Shown here in pieces: positions 1 to 6,669 of a DNA stretch of 8,380 bases. Position numbers and translations under genes: made by a program. Position 1 is the stretch's first letter. Every line of letters begins with the position of its first letter. The notes under the pieces were generated by a model that saw only the letters and a list, made by a program, of their open reading frames with translations, was not told the origin of the DNA and searched no databases. The DNA is from Dethiobacter sp. (GTDB lineage Bacteria > Bacillota > Dethiobacteria > DTU022): positions 1-8,380 of the forward strand of contig JAGXSR010000143.1 of NCBI GenBank assembly GCA_018333405.1, given 5' to 3'.

Positions 1-938
1 TTGTGCTTATGAATCTGTGCGGGGAAAGCGGAGAGCCAAAGTATCATCCTTTCGACCCGGACAGTGCGCCGGCGGACTTAAGCCGGGCCGACCGCTTTAT
101 ATTGCACCGCTTTAATGAAACGGTGCGGGAATCAACCCGCCTGTTGGAAGAATACGAGCTGGGTGAAGCCGCCCGGGAGGTTTACGAATTTATATGGCAT
201 GATTTTTGCGACTGGTATGTGGAATTTAGCAAGCATTATCTCTACCGGCAGAATGCAGCTGAGACAGCGCATGCGGAAAGGGAGCGCACCCGCGGGATCC
301 TGCTTTTTGTCCTGGACGGGGTGCTGCGGCTGATCCATCCCTTCATGCCGTTTATATCCGAGGAGATATGGCGTCACCTGCCTCACCGCGAGGGCGCCCT
401 GGTGGGCGCAGCCTGGCCGCGTTTTCGCACGTCGCTCTGTTTTCCTGAGGCGGCCCGGGAGATGGCTTTGGTGCAGGAGACAATCCGTGCTGTGCGTAAT
501 TTGCGCAGCCAGGTCAACCTGCCTCCGGGGCGGAAAGCCCCGCTTCTGTTGCGTGCCTCCGGTCGGGCCGCGGTCAGCCTGGATGAAGAGCGACATCAGC
601 TTGCCCGGATGACTTTTGCCGAGCCGGTGGAGATCAGCGCTTATACGGCGAAACCCGGGCAAGCGATCGCCGCCATTATCGGTGAAGAGGTAGAGGCATA
701 CCTGCCTCTGACCGGAATTATTGACTTAAGTGCCGAGATTGCCCGCCTGGAAAAAGAGCTGTTCCAGGTGAATACCGAACTGAGGCAGGCCGAAGGTAAG
801 CTTAAGAACCCCGGCTTTTGCGAGAAGGCGCCTGCGGAAGTGGTAGCCGCAGTGCAAGCCCGCCGGGAAGAGAGCCTGGTCAAACAGGCAAAACTATCAG
901 CCAGACTGGCGGAGATTCAACCAAACCGTGGTTCTTGA
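1..938 (+). CDS. valS: Valyl-tRNA synthetase, C-terminal part (5' end outside window)
   Basis: This is the last 311 or so codons of cytoplasmic valyl-tRNA synthetase, which charges tRNA-Val with valine. The frame is already open at base 1 and the GTG at 3 is an internal valine: V-L-M-N-L matches the R-F-V-L-M-N-L segment that follows the catalytic domain in ValS. From that point, residues 30-130 form the helical anticodon-binding domain, with DRFILHRF, the FIWHDFCDWYVEFSK stretch and IHPFMPFISEEIW all as in the family. Residues about 240-305 are rich in charged heptads (AEIARLEKEL, then NPGFCEKAPAEVV) and form the C-terminal coiled-coil tRNA-binding arm. The HIGH and KMSKS catalytic motifs lie upstream and cannot be checked. 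The stop overlaps the folC start by 11 bases, so the two are probably co-transcribed and translationally coupled. Any T-box leader would be outside the window. Confidence 0.96.
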   Translation, partial: VLMNLCGESGEPKYHPFDPDSAPADLSRADRFILHRFNETVRESTRLLEEYELGEAAREVYEFIWHDFCDWYVEFSKHYLYRQNAAETAHAERERTRGILLFVLDGVLRLIHPFMPFISEEIWRHLPHREGALVGAAWPRFRTSLCFPEAAREMALVQETIRAVRNLRSQVNLPPGRKAPLLLRASGRAAVSLDEERHQLARMTFAEPVEISAYTAKPGQAIAAIIGEEVEAYLPLTGIIDLSAEIARLEKELFQVNTELRQAEGKLKNPGFCEKAPAEVVAAVQARREESLVKQAKLSARLAEIQPNRGS

Positions 939-2286
939 ACAAAAGTACCTGGAGTCTCTGGAATGGATTCATTCTATCGGCCGGTTCGGTATAAAACCCG
1001 GATTGGAGCGGATCTATGCCCTTATGGAGCGCCTGGGCAACCCGCACCACCATTTAAAATTCCTGCACATCGGCGGCACTAACGGCAAAGGTTCCACTGC
1101 GGCTGTGGCCGCTTCAGTACTGCAGGCGGCAGGCTACCAAACGGCCCTGTATACCTCACCTTTCCTGCTTTCTTTTACCAACCGCATGGCTTTAAACGGC
1201 CAGGATATCGCTCCCGCCGAGCTGGTGGAGATTGTAGCGCAGATTCGCCCCTTAGTGGCTGAAATCAGCGCGGACCCGCGGCTAGGCCAGATGACTGAAT
1301 TTGAAGTGGTCACCGCCCTGGCCCTGACTTATTTTGCCCGGCGGAAGCCGGACATAGTTGTATTTGAGGTGGGATTGGGCGGGCGTTTGGACGCCACCAA
1401 TCTGGTCATCCCCCTGGTCAGTGTGATTACCAATGTCAACCTGGAGCATACCGCCATCCTGGGCAATACAGTGCGGGAGATCGCCCGGGAGAAGGCGGGT
1501 ATTGTCAAGAGCGGGGCGCCTTTGGTCACCGCTGCGGAAGACGAAGAAACTCTGGCAGTGCTGGAAAAAAAGTGCCGTGATCTTGAATCCCCGCTATACC
1601 GGGTGCTTCCTGCCAACCTGCTTAACTCTTTCCCGCAAAACAGCGTCGGTTACAGTCGCCGGAAGATTACGGTTACCGGTCAATTTTTTTCATACCGCGG
1701 TTTGAATCAAAAACTGGACGATCTTTTCCTGCCGCTGCGCGGTCACTACCAGGTGATTAACGCTGCTTCCGCGCTGGCGGCGGTTGAGCTGATCTGCGGT
1801 CAGGGTTTTATGGTAAGCGAAGGCGCCCTGCGCCGGGGGTTGGCCCGGACCGCTTGGCCGGGAAGATTAGAGCAGTTATCCAGTGACCCGTTCGTAATTC
1901 TGGATGGCGCGCATAACCCTGCCGCGGCCAGGCAATTGGCCGCGGCTGTTTCGGAGTATTTCCAATTTAAAAGACTGATCCTGGTATTAGGGATTATGGC
2001 GGATAAAGATATTCAGGAGATGCTCCGAGAGCTTATCCCCCTGGCCGATGAGGTTGTTTTGACCCGCCCATCGCTGTCCCGGGCGGCTGATCCTGTAATT
2101 TTGGCCGGATATATCCGCCAAATTCCCGGATTTGACAAGCGGGTTCATGTGGAGAGCGATTTGAGCCGGGCCTTGACGCTTGCCCTTAGCCTGGCTTCTC
2201 GTGACGATGCCGTGCTGATCACCGGCTCGCTCTACACAATCAGTGAAGCAAAGGGTTTGTTTAAGGACTATCCGGCTGTAAAATAA
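928..2286 (+). CDS. folC: Bifunctional folylpolyglutamate synthase/dihydrofolate synthase
   Basis: FolC is a cytoplasmic Mur-ligase-family enzyme that uses ATP to add glutamate to dihydropteroate and folates, which retains them in the cell. The 452-residue length is normal. Visible landmarks are the N-terminal IHSIGRFGIKPGLERI, the P-loop GGTNGKGST at about 49-57, YTSPFL at 75-80, TEFE at 123-126, VGLGGRLDATN at 148-158, NVNLEHTAILG, and EKAGIVK containing Lys189, the likely carbamylated lysine. These are followed by H-Y-Q-V-I-N-A-A, the WPGRLE of the C-terminal domain at 310-315 and LDGAHNPAA at 325-333. I chose the GTG start at 928 because the family N-terminus begins there and no in-frame ATG lies nearby. 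The only Shine-Dalgarno-like sequence (GGCGGAG, 907-913) is about 14 bases away, so translation probably depends on ribosomes finishing valS, which overlaps by 11 bases. Whether it has both synthase activities cannot be read from sequence alone. Confidence 0.96.
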   Translation: MVLEQKYLESLEWIHSIGRFGIKPGLERIYALMERLGNPHHHLKFLHIGGTNGKGSTAAVAASVLQAAGYQTALYTSPFLLSFTNRMALNGQDIAPAELVEIVAQIRPLVAEISADPRLGQMTEFEVVTALALTYFARRKPDIVVFEVGLGGRLDATNLVIPLVSVITNVNLEHTAILGNTVREIAREKAGIVKSGAPLVTAAEDEETLAVLEKKCRDLESPLYRVLPANLLNSFPQNSVGYSRRKITVTGQFFSYRGLNQKLDDLFLPLRGHYQVINAASALAAVELICGQGFMVSEGALRRGLARTAWPGRLEQLSSDPFVILDGAHNPAAARQLAAAVSEYFQFKRLILVLGIMADKDIQEMLRELIPLADEVVLTRPSLSRAADPVILAGYIRQIPGFDKRVHVESDLSRALTLALSLASRDDAVLITGSLYTISEAKGLFKDYPAVK

Positions 2287-2451
2287 AACCGATCCAAACA
2301 ACAAACAACCTCGATCGATGGTAAACGGAGAGCGCACGCAGAGAGGAGATCCGGCAAACGCTGTAGAAGCAATAATTCAGCGGCAGATGATCTGTGCGCA
2401 CCCTGATGTACAACTAATACAATTTATGTGGAAGGGAGATTTGTATTTTTC
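2287..2451 (+). other. Gap between folC and the small lipoprotein gene
   Basis: No clear terminator follows folC, so transcription may run on into the next gene. The stretch contains the short palindrome CAGATGATCTG (2384-2394) and a purine-rich GAGAGGAG (2341-2348) that does not serve an obvious start codon. A 45-codon open frame beginning at ATG 2318 is listed separately as a doubtful gene. I found no convincing -35/-10 promoter pair. Confidence 0.5.
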
Positions 2452-2455
2452 ATGA
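2318..2455 (+). CDS. Doubtful 45-residue ORF overlapping the lipoprotein start
   Basis: A frame runs from ATG 2318 to TGA 2453-2455 and encodes a peptide beginning MVNGERTQRGDPANAVEA and ending MWKGDLYFS. I do not recognise it. In its favour, the stop overlaps the ATG of the next gene in an ATGA arrangement (2452-2455), typical of translationally coupled genes. It also fills most of the space between folC and that gene. Against it, there is no Shine-Dalgarno sequence upstream of ATG 2318 and the composition is unremarkable. A frame this long also arises by chance at useful frequency. The Shine-Dalgarno-like GGGAG of the next gene lies inside it. It may simply be untranslated leader. Confidence 0.2.
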   Translation: MVNGERTQRGDPANAVEAIIQRQMICAHPDVQLIQFMWKGDLYFS

Positions 2456-2577
2456 AAAAATTACTTAAGTTAGGATTTTCCCTGCTCTTGGTCCTGGTGA
2501 TGATGTTTAGCGTCACTGCCGGTTGCGCCCCGCTGAACGGCGATGATGAGAATGGCCAGGAAGAGGAGGAAGATTAA
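2452..2577 (+). CDS. Small acidic secreted peptide, probable lipoprotein (41 aa)
   Basis: The gene encodes 41 residues and I recognise no family. Residues 1-6 (MKKLLK) are basic and residues 7-21 are strongly hydrophobic (L, V, M, F). The stretch V-T-A-G-C ends at Cys25 and resembles a signal peptidase II lipobox, though Thr at -3 is less usual than Leu, Val or Ile. The predicted mature peptide is about 17 residues, starting CAPLNGDDENG and ending in an EEEED-type acidic run, so it would be a tiny negatively charged lipid-anchored peptide outside the membrane. The start is supported by a purine-rich GAAGGGAG (2431-2438), though its spacing of about 13 bases is long. A hairpin terminator begins 17 bases after the stop, which separates this gene from rnf. 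It could be a real small lipoprotein or a decayed remnant of a longer one. The signal peptide is its best evidence; function is unknown. Confidence 0.6.
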   Translation: MKKLLKLGFSLLLVLVMMFSVTAGCAPLNGDDENGQEEEED

Positions 2578-2593
2578 ACGCCGCGTATAGTAT

Positions 2594-2626
2594 ACAGAGG
2601 GTGGGCTTAAAAAGCCTGCCCTCTGT
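2594..2626 (+). terminator. Hairpin terminator after the small lipoprotein gene
   Basis: ACAGAGGGTGGGCT (2594-2607) pairs with AGCCTGCCCTCTGT (2613-2626) through 14 positions, two of them G-U wobbles, around an A-rich 5-base loop. The following bases TCTTATGT are T-rich but not a clean run, so termination may be partial. It is placed to end transcription of the small lipoprotein gene, and possibly of valS-folC, before the rnf operon. Confidence 0.7.
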
Positions 2627-2862
2627 CTTATGTGCGCGCTTGGGAGAAGTATGGTTTTGCCGAAAAACAGATTATTGTCGTAATTTAATCTAACTTAAGA
2701 ATCTTTCAACTTTTCGCCGATGTGTAAAAACGACCATTTTAGTGCAGGACTTTAAATTTTATTCTCGAAAGCTATGTAAGTTATAAATGGCACAAGCCAT
2801 AGTGTTCTGTTTTAAGTAAAAAGAGCGAGTTAATTATTTACGAAAGAGGTGATTGTTGACTC
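2627..2862 (+). promoter_or_regulatory. AT-rich leader with probable rnf promoter
   Basis: This 236-base gap is markedly richer in A and T than the genes around it and lies between a terminator and the first rnf gene, so the rnf promoter is most likely here. The best -10-like sequence is TATAAA (2782-2787), but no good -35 hexamer sits 16-18 bases upstream. Just downstream, ATGGC-ACAA-GCCAT (2787-2800) is a small perfect inverted repeat that could be an operator. I saw no Rex-type TTGTTAA...TTAACAA palindrome. No open frame with a ribosome site was found. The exact promoter is undetermined. Confidence 0.45.
2844..2853 (+). promoter_or_regulatory. Strong ribosome binding site of rnfC
   Basis: AAGAGGTGAT is complementary at nine of ten positions to the 3' end of 16S rRNA (the consensus would be AGGAGGTGAT). 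It ends 9 bases before ATG 2863, which fixes the start of rnfC and suggests high translation of the first operon gene. Confidence 0.8.
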
Positions 2863-4191
2863 ATGGGCAGCGCAGCATTCAGAGGCGGTGTTCATCCGCA
2901 CTATCGAAAAGAGTTGACCGCTTCTCTGGCTATAACTTCTATGCCGCCCCCGGCCAAGGTAGTAATCCCTCTGCAGCAGCATATCGGGGCGCCCGCTGAG
3001 TCGCTGGTTAAAATTGGAGACCAGCTCTTGTTGGGGCAGAAGATTGGCGACAGCAAGGGGTTTGTTTCTGCGCCGGTGCATGCCAGTGTTTCCGGCACAG
3101 TTGTTGCTGTCGGCCCCTACAACCATCCTCTGGGCCGAAAAGTGGAAGCGATCACCATCCAGTCCGATGGGCTGGACACCTGGCACGGAGAGGTTAAACC
3201 TGCCGGCAGCCTGGACTTAATGACCCCGGAACAGATTCGCGGCCTGATTCGTGAAGCGGGCTTGGTGGGTATGGGCGGAGCTACTTTTCCGACGCATGTC
3301 AAGCTGGCGCCGCCGGCGGAAAAACCGATTGACACCGTGATCATCAATGGCGCCGAGTGTGAGCCTTATCTGACTGCCGATCACCGGATGATGCTGGAAA
3401 AACCGGGCGATATTATTTTCGGTCTTAAAGTAATGATGAAAGTACTAGGCGCCTCTCGGGGCATCATCGGTATCGAGAGTAACAAGCCGGACGCCCTGCG
3501 GGTAATGAAACAGGCGGTGGAAGGGGAAGCGGAGATCAGCGTGGTTTCGCTGCATACCAAGTATCCCCAGGGTGCGGAAAAAATGTTGATTTATGTAACC
3601 ACAAAACGCAAGGTGCCTTCCGGAGGCCTGCCCATGGATGTGGGTGTGGTTAACCATAATGTGGGCACCGCTATTGCCCTGGCCGAGGTTATTAAGGAAG
3701 GGAAACCGTTAATCCAGAGGGTGGTCACCGTTACCGGTGAAGGGGTGATCCGTCCGGCCAACCTCATGGTGCGCATCGGCACTCTGGTCAGCGATCTGCT
3801 CAGTTTTTGCGGCGGCCTGCGGGAGACGACCCGCAAACTCATAAACGGCGGCCCGATGATGGGCCTGGCTCTGGCCGGCGAGGACATTCCGGTGATTAAG
3901 GGAACATCGGGAATCCTTGCCTTGACTGATGACGATGTTGATCTTGCCCGGCAACGGACCTGTATCAAGTGCGCCAAGTGTGTCAGCGTTTGTCCGGTGA
4001 ACCTGGCGCCGACTTTTATTGCCCAGGCTGCAGAGCATAGCCTCATTCAGCGTGCGGATAAACTTCATGCTGCCGACTGTATTGAGTGCGGTTGCTGCGC
4101 CTTTATCTGTCCGGCCCGTATTCCTCTGACCCAGTGGATTCGCCTGGCGAAGGCCGACATCTTAGACAGGCGCAAACAACAACAAAAATAG
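2863..4191 (+). CDS. rnfC: Rnf complex subunit RnfC (NAD(H)/FMN and Fe-S subunit)
   Basis: RnfC is the peripheral, cytoplasm-facing subunit of the Rnf complex where NAD+ is reduced or NADH oxidised. It is 442 residues, normal for the short clostridial type without the long C-terminal extension of enterobacterial RsxC. The N-terminal segment has FRGGVHPHYRKELT (6-19), PPPAKVVIPLQQHIGAP (28-44) and a biotinyl-like SAPVHASVSGTVV (69-81). The nucleotide/FMN-binding region has GMGGATFPTHVKL (136-148) and INGAECEPYLTADHRMM (161-177). The SLBB-like portion follows at about 285-325. Two ferredoxin motifs close the protein: Cys367, 370, 373 and 377, then Cys406, 409, 412 and 416, sufficient for two [4Fe-4S] clusters. 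It is the first gene of rnfCDGEAB and is preceded by its own strong ribosome site. A 24-base gap with GGGAGTGAT leads to rnfD. Confidence 0.97.
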   Translation: MGSAAFRGGVHPHYRKELTASLAITSMPPPAKVVIPLQQHIGAPAESLVKIGDQLLLGQKIGDSKGFVSAPVHASVSGTVVAVGPYNHPLGRKVEAITIQSDGLDTWHGEVKPAGSLDLMTPEQIRGLIREAGLVGMGGATFPTHVKLAPPAEKPIDTVIINGAECEPYLTADHRMMLEKPGDIIFGLKVMMKVLGASRGIIGIESNKPDALRVMKQAVEGEAEISVVSLHTKYPQGAEKMLIYVTTKRKVPSGGLPMDVGVVNHNVGTAIALAEVIKEGKPLIQRVVTVTGEGVIRPANLMVRIGTLVSDLLSFCGGLRETTRKLINGGPMMGLALAGEDIPVIKGTSGILALTDDDVDLARQRTCIKCAKCVSVCPVNLAPTFIAQAAEHSLIQRADKLHAADCIECGCCAFICPARIPLTQWIRLAKADILDRRKQQQK

Positions 4192-4215
4192 TGCCCAAGC
4201 GATGGGAGTGATACT

Positions 4216-5181
4216 ATGAACGACAAACTGGTTATCTCTTCTTCCCCGCATATCCGCACCGTTGAATCCGTGCAGAGTGTGATGATCGATGTTTTGGTCG
4301 CTCTTTTCCCGGTAGCCCTGATATCGGTGCTCCTGTTTGGCTACCAGGCCCTGGTGATTATGCTGATCGCCATAGCATCAGCTATGCTGGCTGAAGCGGC
4401 CTGGCTGCGCAAACTGGACTTTTTCGGAGACGGCAGCGCGGCAGTCACCGGTTTGCTGCTGGCCATGACCCTGCCCGCGTCGGCGCCCTGGTGGCTGGTG
4501 ATGATCGGCTCTGTTTCTGCAATTATCATCGGCAAACAGGTATTTGGCGGTGTCGGCCATAATATTTTTAATCCGGCCCTGGTCGGGAGAGCAATATTGG
4601 TGATCTCCTGGGGTGGCCATATGGCCGGGAATGTCTGGCCTGTGCCGAAACCTTTCGCTTTTACCGCCGATATTTCCGCGGTGACCACCGCTACGCCGCT
4701 GGCCGGCACGGAGCAAGCGTTAAATACAACCTTAAGCCAGCTTTTTATCGGCAATGTAGCCGGGTCGCTGGGCGAGACCTCCGCTTTGGCCCTGCTGGTG
4801 GGAGCATTTTGGCTGCTTTATAAAGGGCATATCGACTGGCGCATCCCGGGAGGGTTTATCGGCACTGTTTTTATTATGGGCGCCGCCCTGGGCGAAGGGT
4901 TTTACTATAACCAGCTCCTGACCGGACTTTTTCATGTTCTGGCCGGCGGTGTGCTTTTAGGGGCTTTGTTCATGGCTACCGACATGGTGACCTCTCCGGT
5001 GACAAACCGGGGCAAGCTGATCTTTGGCGCCGGCTGTGGTCTGATGACCATGCTGATCCGTCTTTTCGGCGTCTTTCCGGAAGGGGTTACCTATGCCATC
5101 CTGCTGATGAATGCGCTGACACCGGTTATAGATAATTTTACCCTGCCCAAAAAATTCGGGGAGGTGAAAAGAAGTGCGTGA
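4216..5181 (+). CDS. rnfD: Rnf complex membrane subunit RnfD (covalent FMN carrier)
   Basis: RnfD is an integral membrane subunit of the RnfD/NqrB family that carries covalent FMN on a threonine and is part of the ion-translocating core. It is 321 residues and mostly hydrophobic, with membrane segments at roughly 23-56, 75-105, 118-133, 186-202, 212-228, 234-255, 268-284 and 290-306. Family landmarks are GDGSAAVTGLLLAMTLP (71-87), GKQVFGGVGHNIFNPALVGR (106-125), GSLGETSALALL (183-194) and FMATDMVTSPVTNRGK (252-267). The expected flavin site is V-T-T-A-T-P-L with Thr160 as acceptor. It departs from D-x-x-[ST]-G-A-T: Ser154 is where Asp is expected and Thr158 where Gly is expected. GGAG (4205-4208), 7 bases before ATG, supports the start. 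The 3' end overlaps rnfG by 8 bases. Confidence 0.96.
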   Translation: MNDKLVISSSPHIRTVESVQSVMIDVLVALFPVALISVLLFGYQALVIMLIAIASAMLAEAAWLRKLDFFGDGSAAVTGLLLAMTLPASAPWWLVMIGSVSAIIIGKQVFGGVGHNIFNPALVGRAILVISWGGHMAGNVWPVPKPFAFTADISAVTTATPLAGTEQALNTTLSQLFIGNVAGSLGETSALALLVGAFWLLYKGHIDWRIPGGFIGTVFIMGAALGEGFYYNQLLTGLFHVLAGGVLLGALFMATDMVTSPVTNRGKLIFGAGCGLMTMLIRLFGVFPEGVTYAILLMNALTPVIDNFTLPKKFGEVKRSA

Positions 5182-6019
5182 AATTATTCGCCTGGCGCTG
5201 ACCTTGTTTATGATCGGTTTAACTTCCGCCGCCTTGCTGACCGGGGTAAACAACTGGACCGGGCCGATTATTGAAGAGCGACGGAAAAGCGATTATCTGG
5301 AAACAATCGCCTCATATTTTCCGGATGTGGAGAGTTTCGAAACAAAAGCAGAGGAGAACGGAGACTCATTTGATCTGATCTACGATTCGGCAGGAAACCT
5401 TTTGGGAGTAATGGGCACCATCCTTCAGGGTGGCTACGGAGGAGTGATTACCTATAACCTGGCGGTTGATACGGAAGGGATAATTCTCGGCCTGCGCATT
5501 ATATCTCATTCGGAAACTCCCGGCATCGGCGATGTCATTACCAGAGAATCATTTTTAGCTCAGTTTATCGGAAAAAGCCACGAGGATCCCCTGCAGCCCG
5601 GGGAGGATGTGGATCTGGTCTCAGGGGCTACCGAGAGCACCGGCTCCATCATAGGCTCCGTCCGCCGGAGCGTCGGCCATATTGCCACCAGTTATCTTGA
5701 TTTTCAGGCTGAAATATTCGATATCACCGTGGTTCCCGACGGCACTTTTCAGGGCGTTGCGGCGGGAGGGCAGGGTGATATTGTGGTGGAAGTTGTGGTT
5801 GAGGGCGGCCGGCTGGTTGAAATTAAGGTGCTGGAGCAAAAAGAGACTCCGACCATGTTTGTGCTCTCTTATCCTATAATTCCCGAGCGGATGATTGCAG
5901 AGCAGAAGCTGGAAGTGGATGTTTCAACCGGAGCCACCGCCAGCGCCGAAGGGATTGTGAACGCCGTGCGCAACGCTTTGGAAAAAGCGATCGAAGAAGG
6001 TGAAGGTGAACAGAGATGA
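5174..6019 (+). CDS. rnfG: Rnf complex subunit RnfG with two tandem FMN-binding domains
   Basis: RnfG is a membrane-anchored flavoprotein whose soluble part lies outside the cytoplasmic membrane and exchanges electrons with RnfD. Residues about 4-25 form the single membrane anchor. The usual FMN-binding domain follows, with GGYGG (86-90), HSETPGIGD (112-120) and DLVSGATEST (147-156), where Thr153 is the predicted covalent FMN site. A normal RnfG ends soon after this, near 200 residues. Here the protein continues to 281 with a second domain of the same fold: VPDGTFQGVA (187-196), GGQGDIVVEVVVEGGRLVEI (198-217), KETPT (223-227) and DVSTGATAS (249-257), with Thr255 a second candidate site. The GTG start at 5174 has GGGGAGGTG (5158-5166) 7 bases upstream, inside rnfD. 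It overlaps rnfD by 8 bases and rnfE by 4 (ATGA), so coupled translation is likely. Confidence 0.95.
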   Translation: MREIIRLALTLFMIGLTSAALLTGVNNWTGPIIEERRKSDYLETIASYFPDVESFETKAEENGDSFDLIYDSAGNLLGVMGTILQGGYGGVITYNLAVDTEGIILGLRIISHSETPGIGDVITRESFLAQFIGKSHEDPLQPGEDVDLVSGATESTGSIIGSVRRSVGHIATSYLDFQAEIFDITVVPDGTFQGVAAGGQGDIVVEVVVEGGRLVEIKVLEQKETPTMFVLSYPIIPERMIAEQKLEVDVSTGATASAEGIVNAVRNALEKAIEEGEGEQR

Positions 6020-6639
6020 GTAACGTCTATCTGCAGGATTTTCAAAGGGGGCTTATCCGCGAAATTCCGATCTTCCGGTTGTTGCTGGGCATGTGCCCTG
6101 TGCTGGCGGTGACCACCTATCTGACGAACGGGATCGGGATGGGGTTGGCGGCGACGGCGGTGCTGATCTGCTCTAACCTGGTTATCTCCGCTCTGCGCAA
6201 TTATTTCCCTGCCCAGGTGCGCATCCCCTGTTTCATCGTGGTCATCGCCACTTTCGTCACCATGGTAGACATGATGATGGAAGCTTTTGTGCCGGCTTTA
6301 TACGAGAGGCTGGGCATTTTTATACCGCTGATCGTTGTGAACTGTATAATCCTGGGCAGAGCCGAGGCCTTTGCCGGTAAAAGGCCGGTGCTGCGCTCTC
6401 TGGTGGACGGTTTGGGAAACGGTCTCGGTTTTATTGTCGCCCTGATTGTTCTGGCCCTGGTCCGCGAAACAATAGGGGCGGGAACGATTTTAGGCCCGGA
6501 TCCTGAAACGGCGATTCGACTGTTTGGAGATAATTATCAGCCCATGTTGATCTTTGCCCTGCCGCCGGGCGCTTTTATCGCCTTGGGCTTGCTGCTGGGC
6601 ATGGTAAATTATATTTATAAGCGCCTGAATATTAAGTAA
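6016..6639 (+). CDS. rnfE: Rnf complex membrane subunit RnfE
   Basis: RnfE is an integral membrane protein of the RnfA/RnfE (NqrD/NqrE) family. It pairs with RnfA, and in solved Rnf and NQR structures the two hold an Fe-S centre in the middle of the membrane. The 207-residue protein is nearly all hydrophobic, with about six membrane segments. It keeps the two conserved cysteines in LGMCPVLAV (Cys27) and VVNCIILGRAE (Cys110), where the structures place the cluster ligands. Other family marks are LVISALRNYFPAQVRIPCFI (55-74), DGLGNGLGF and ALPPGAFIALGLLLG near the C-terminus. The ATG at 6016 overlaps the rnfG stop as ATGA, with AAGGTGA (6003-6009) 6 bases upstream. I call it RnfE rather than RnfA from the basic N-terminus, the VRIPCFI segment and the C-terminal PPGAFI, together with its position after rnfG. 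Confidence 0.96.
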   Translation: MSNVYLQDFQRGLIREIPIFRLLLGMCPVLAVTTYLTNGIGMGLAATAVLICSNLVISALRNYFPAQVRIPCFIVVIATFVTMVDMMMEAFVPALYERLGIFIPLIVVNCIILGRAEAFAGKRPVLRSLVDGLGNGLGFIVALIVLALVRETIGAGTILGPDPETAIRLFGDNYQPMLIFALPPGAFIALGLLLGMVNYIYKRLNIK

Positions 6640-6669
6640 CAAAGTAAACAACCCGTCAGGAGGGTCGTT

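Noticed and set aside
132..662. Minus-strand 176-codon frame opposite valS
   Set aside because: Wholly antisense to conserved ValS coding sequence and with no recognisable motif; a compositional shadow.
2627..2862. Riboswitch or Rex operator upstream of rnfC
   Set aside because: No long conserved stem architecture and no TTGTTAA-like palindrome could be found; only a 5-bp inverted repeat is present.
3591..4068. Minus-strand 151- and 119-codon frames opposite rnfC
   Set aside because: Antisense to conserved RnfC ferredoxin and SLBB regions; the composition is that expected of a shadow frame.
4341..4754. Long minus-strand open frames (137 and 112 codons) opposite rnfD
   Set aside because: They lie entirely inside a gene with clear family motifs, carry no recognisable content, and are explained by its GC-rich codon composition.
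5174..6019. RnfG as a fusion with an unrelated protein or a frameshift artefact
   Set aside because: The extra C-terminal part is in one continuous frame, repeats the FMN-binding layout and runs straight into the rnfE ATGA overlap, so it looks like a genuine tandem domain.
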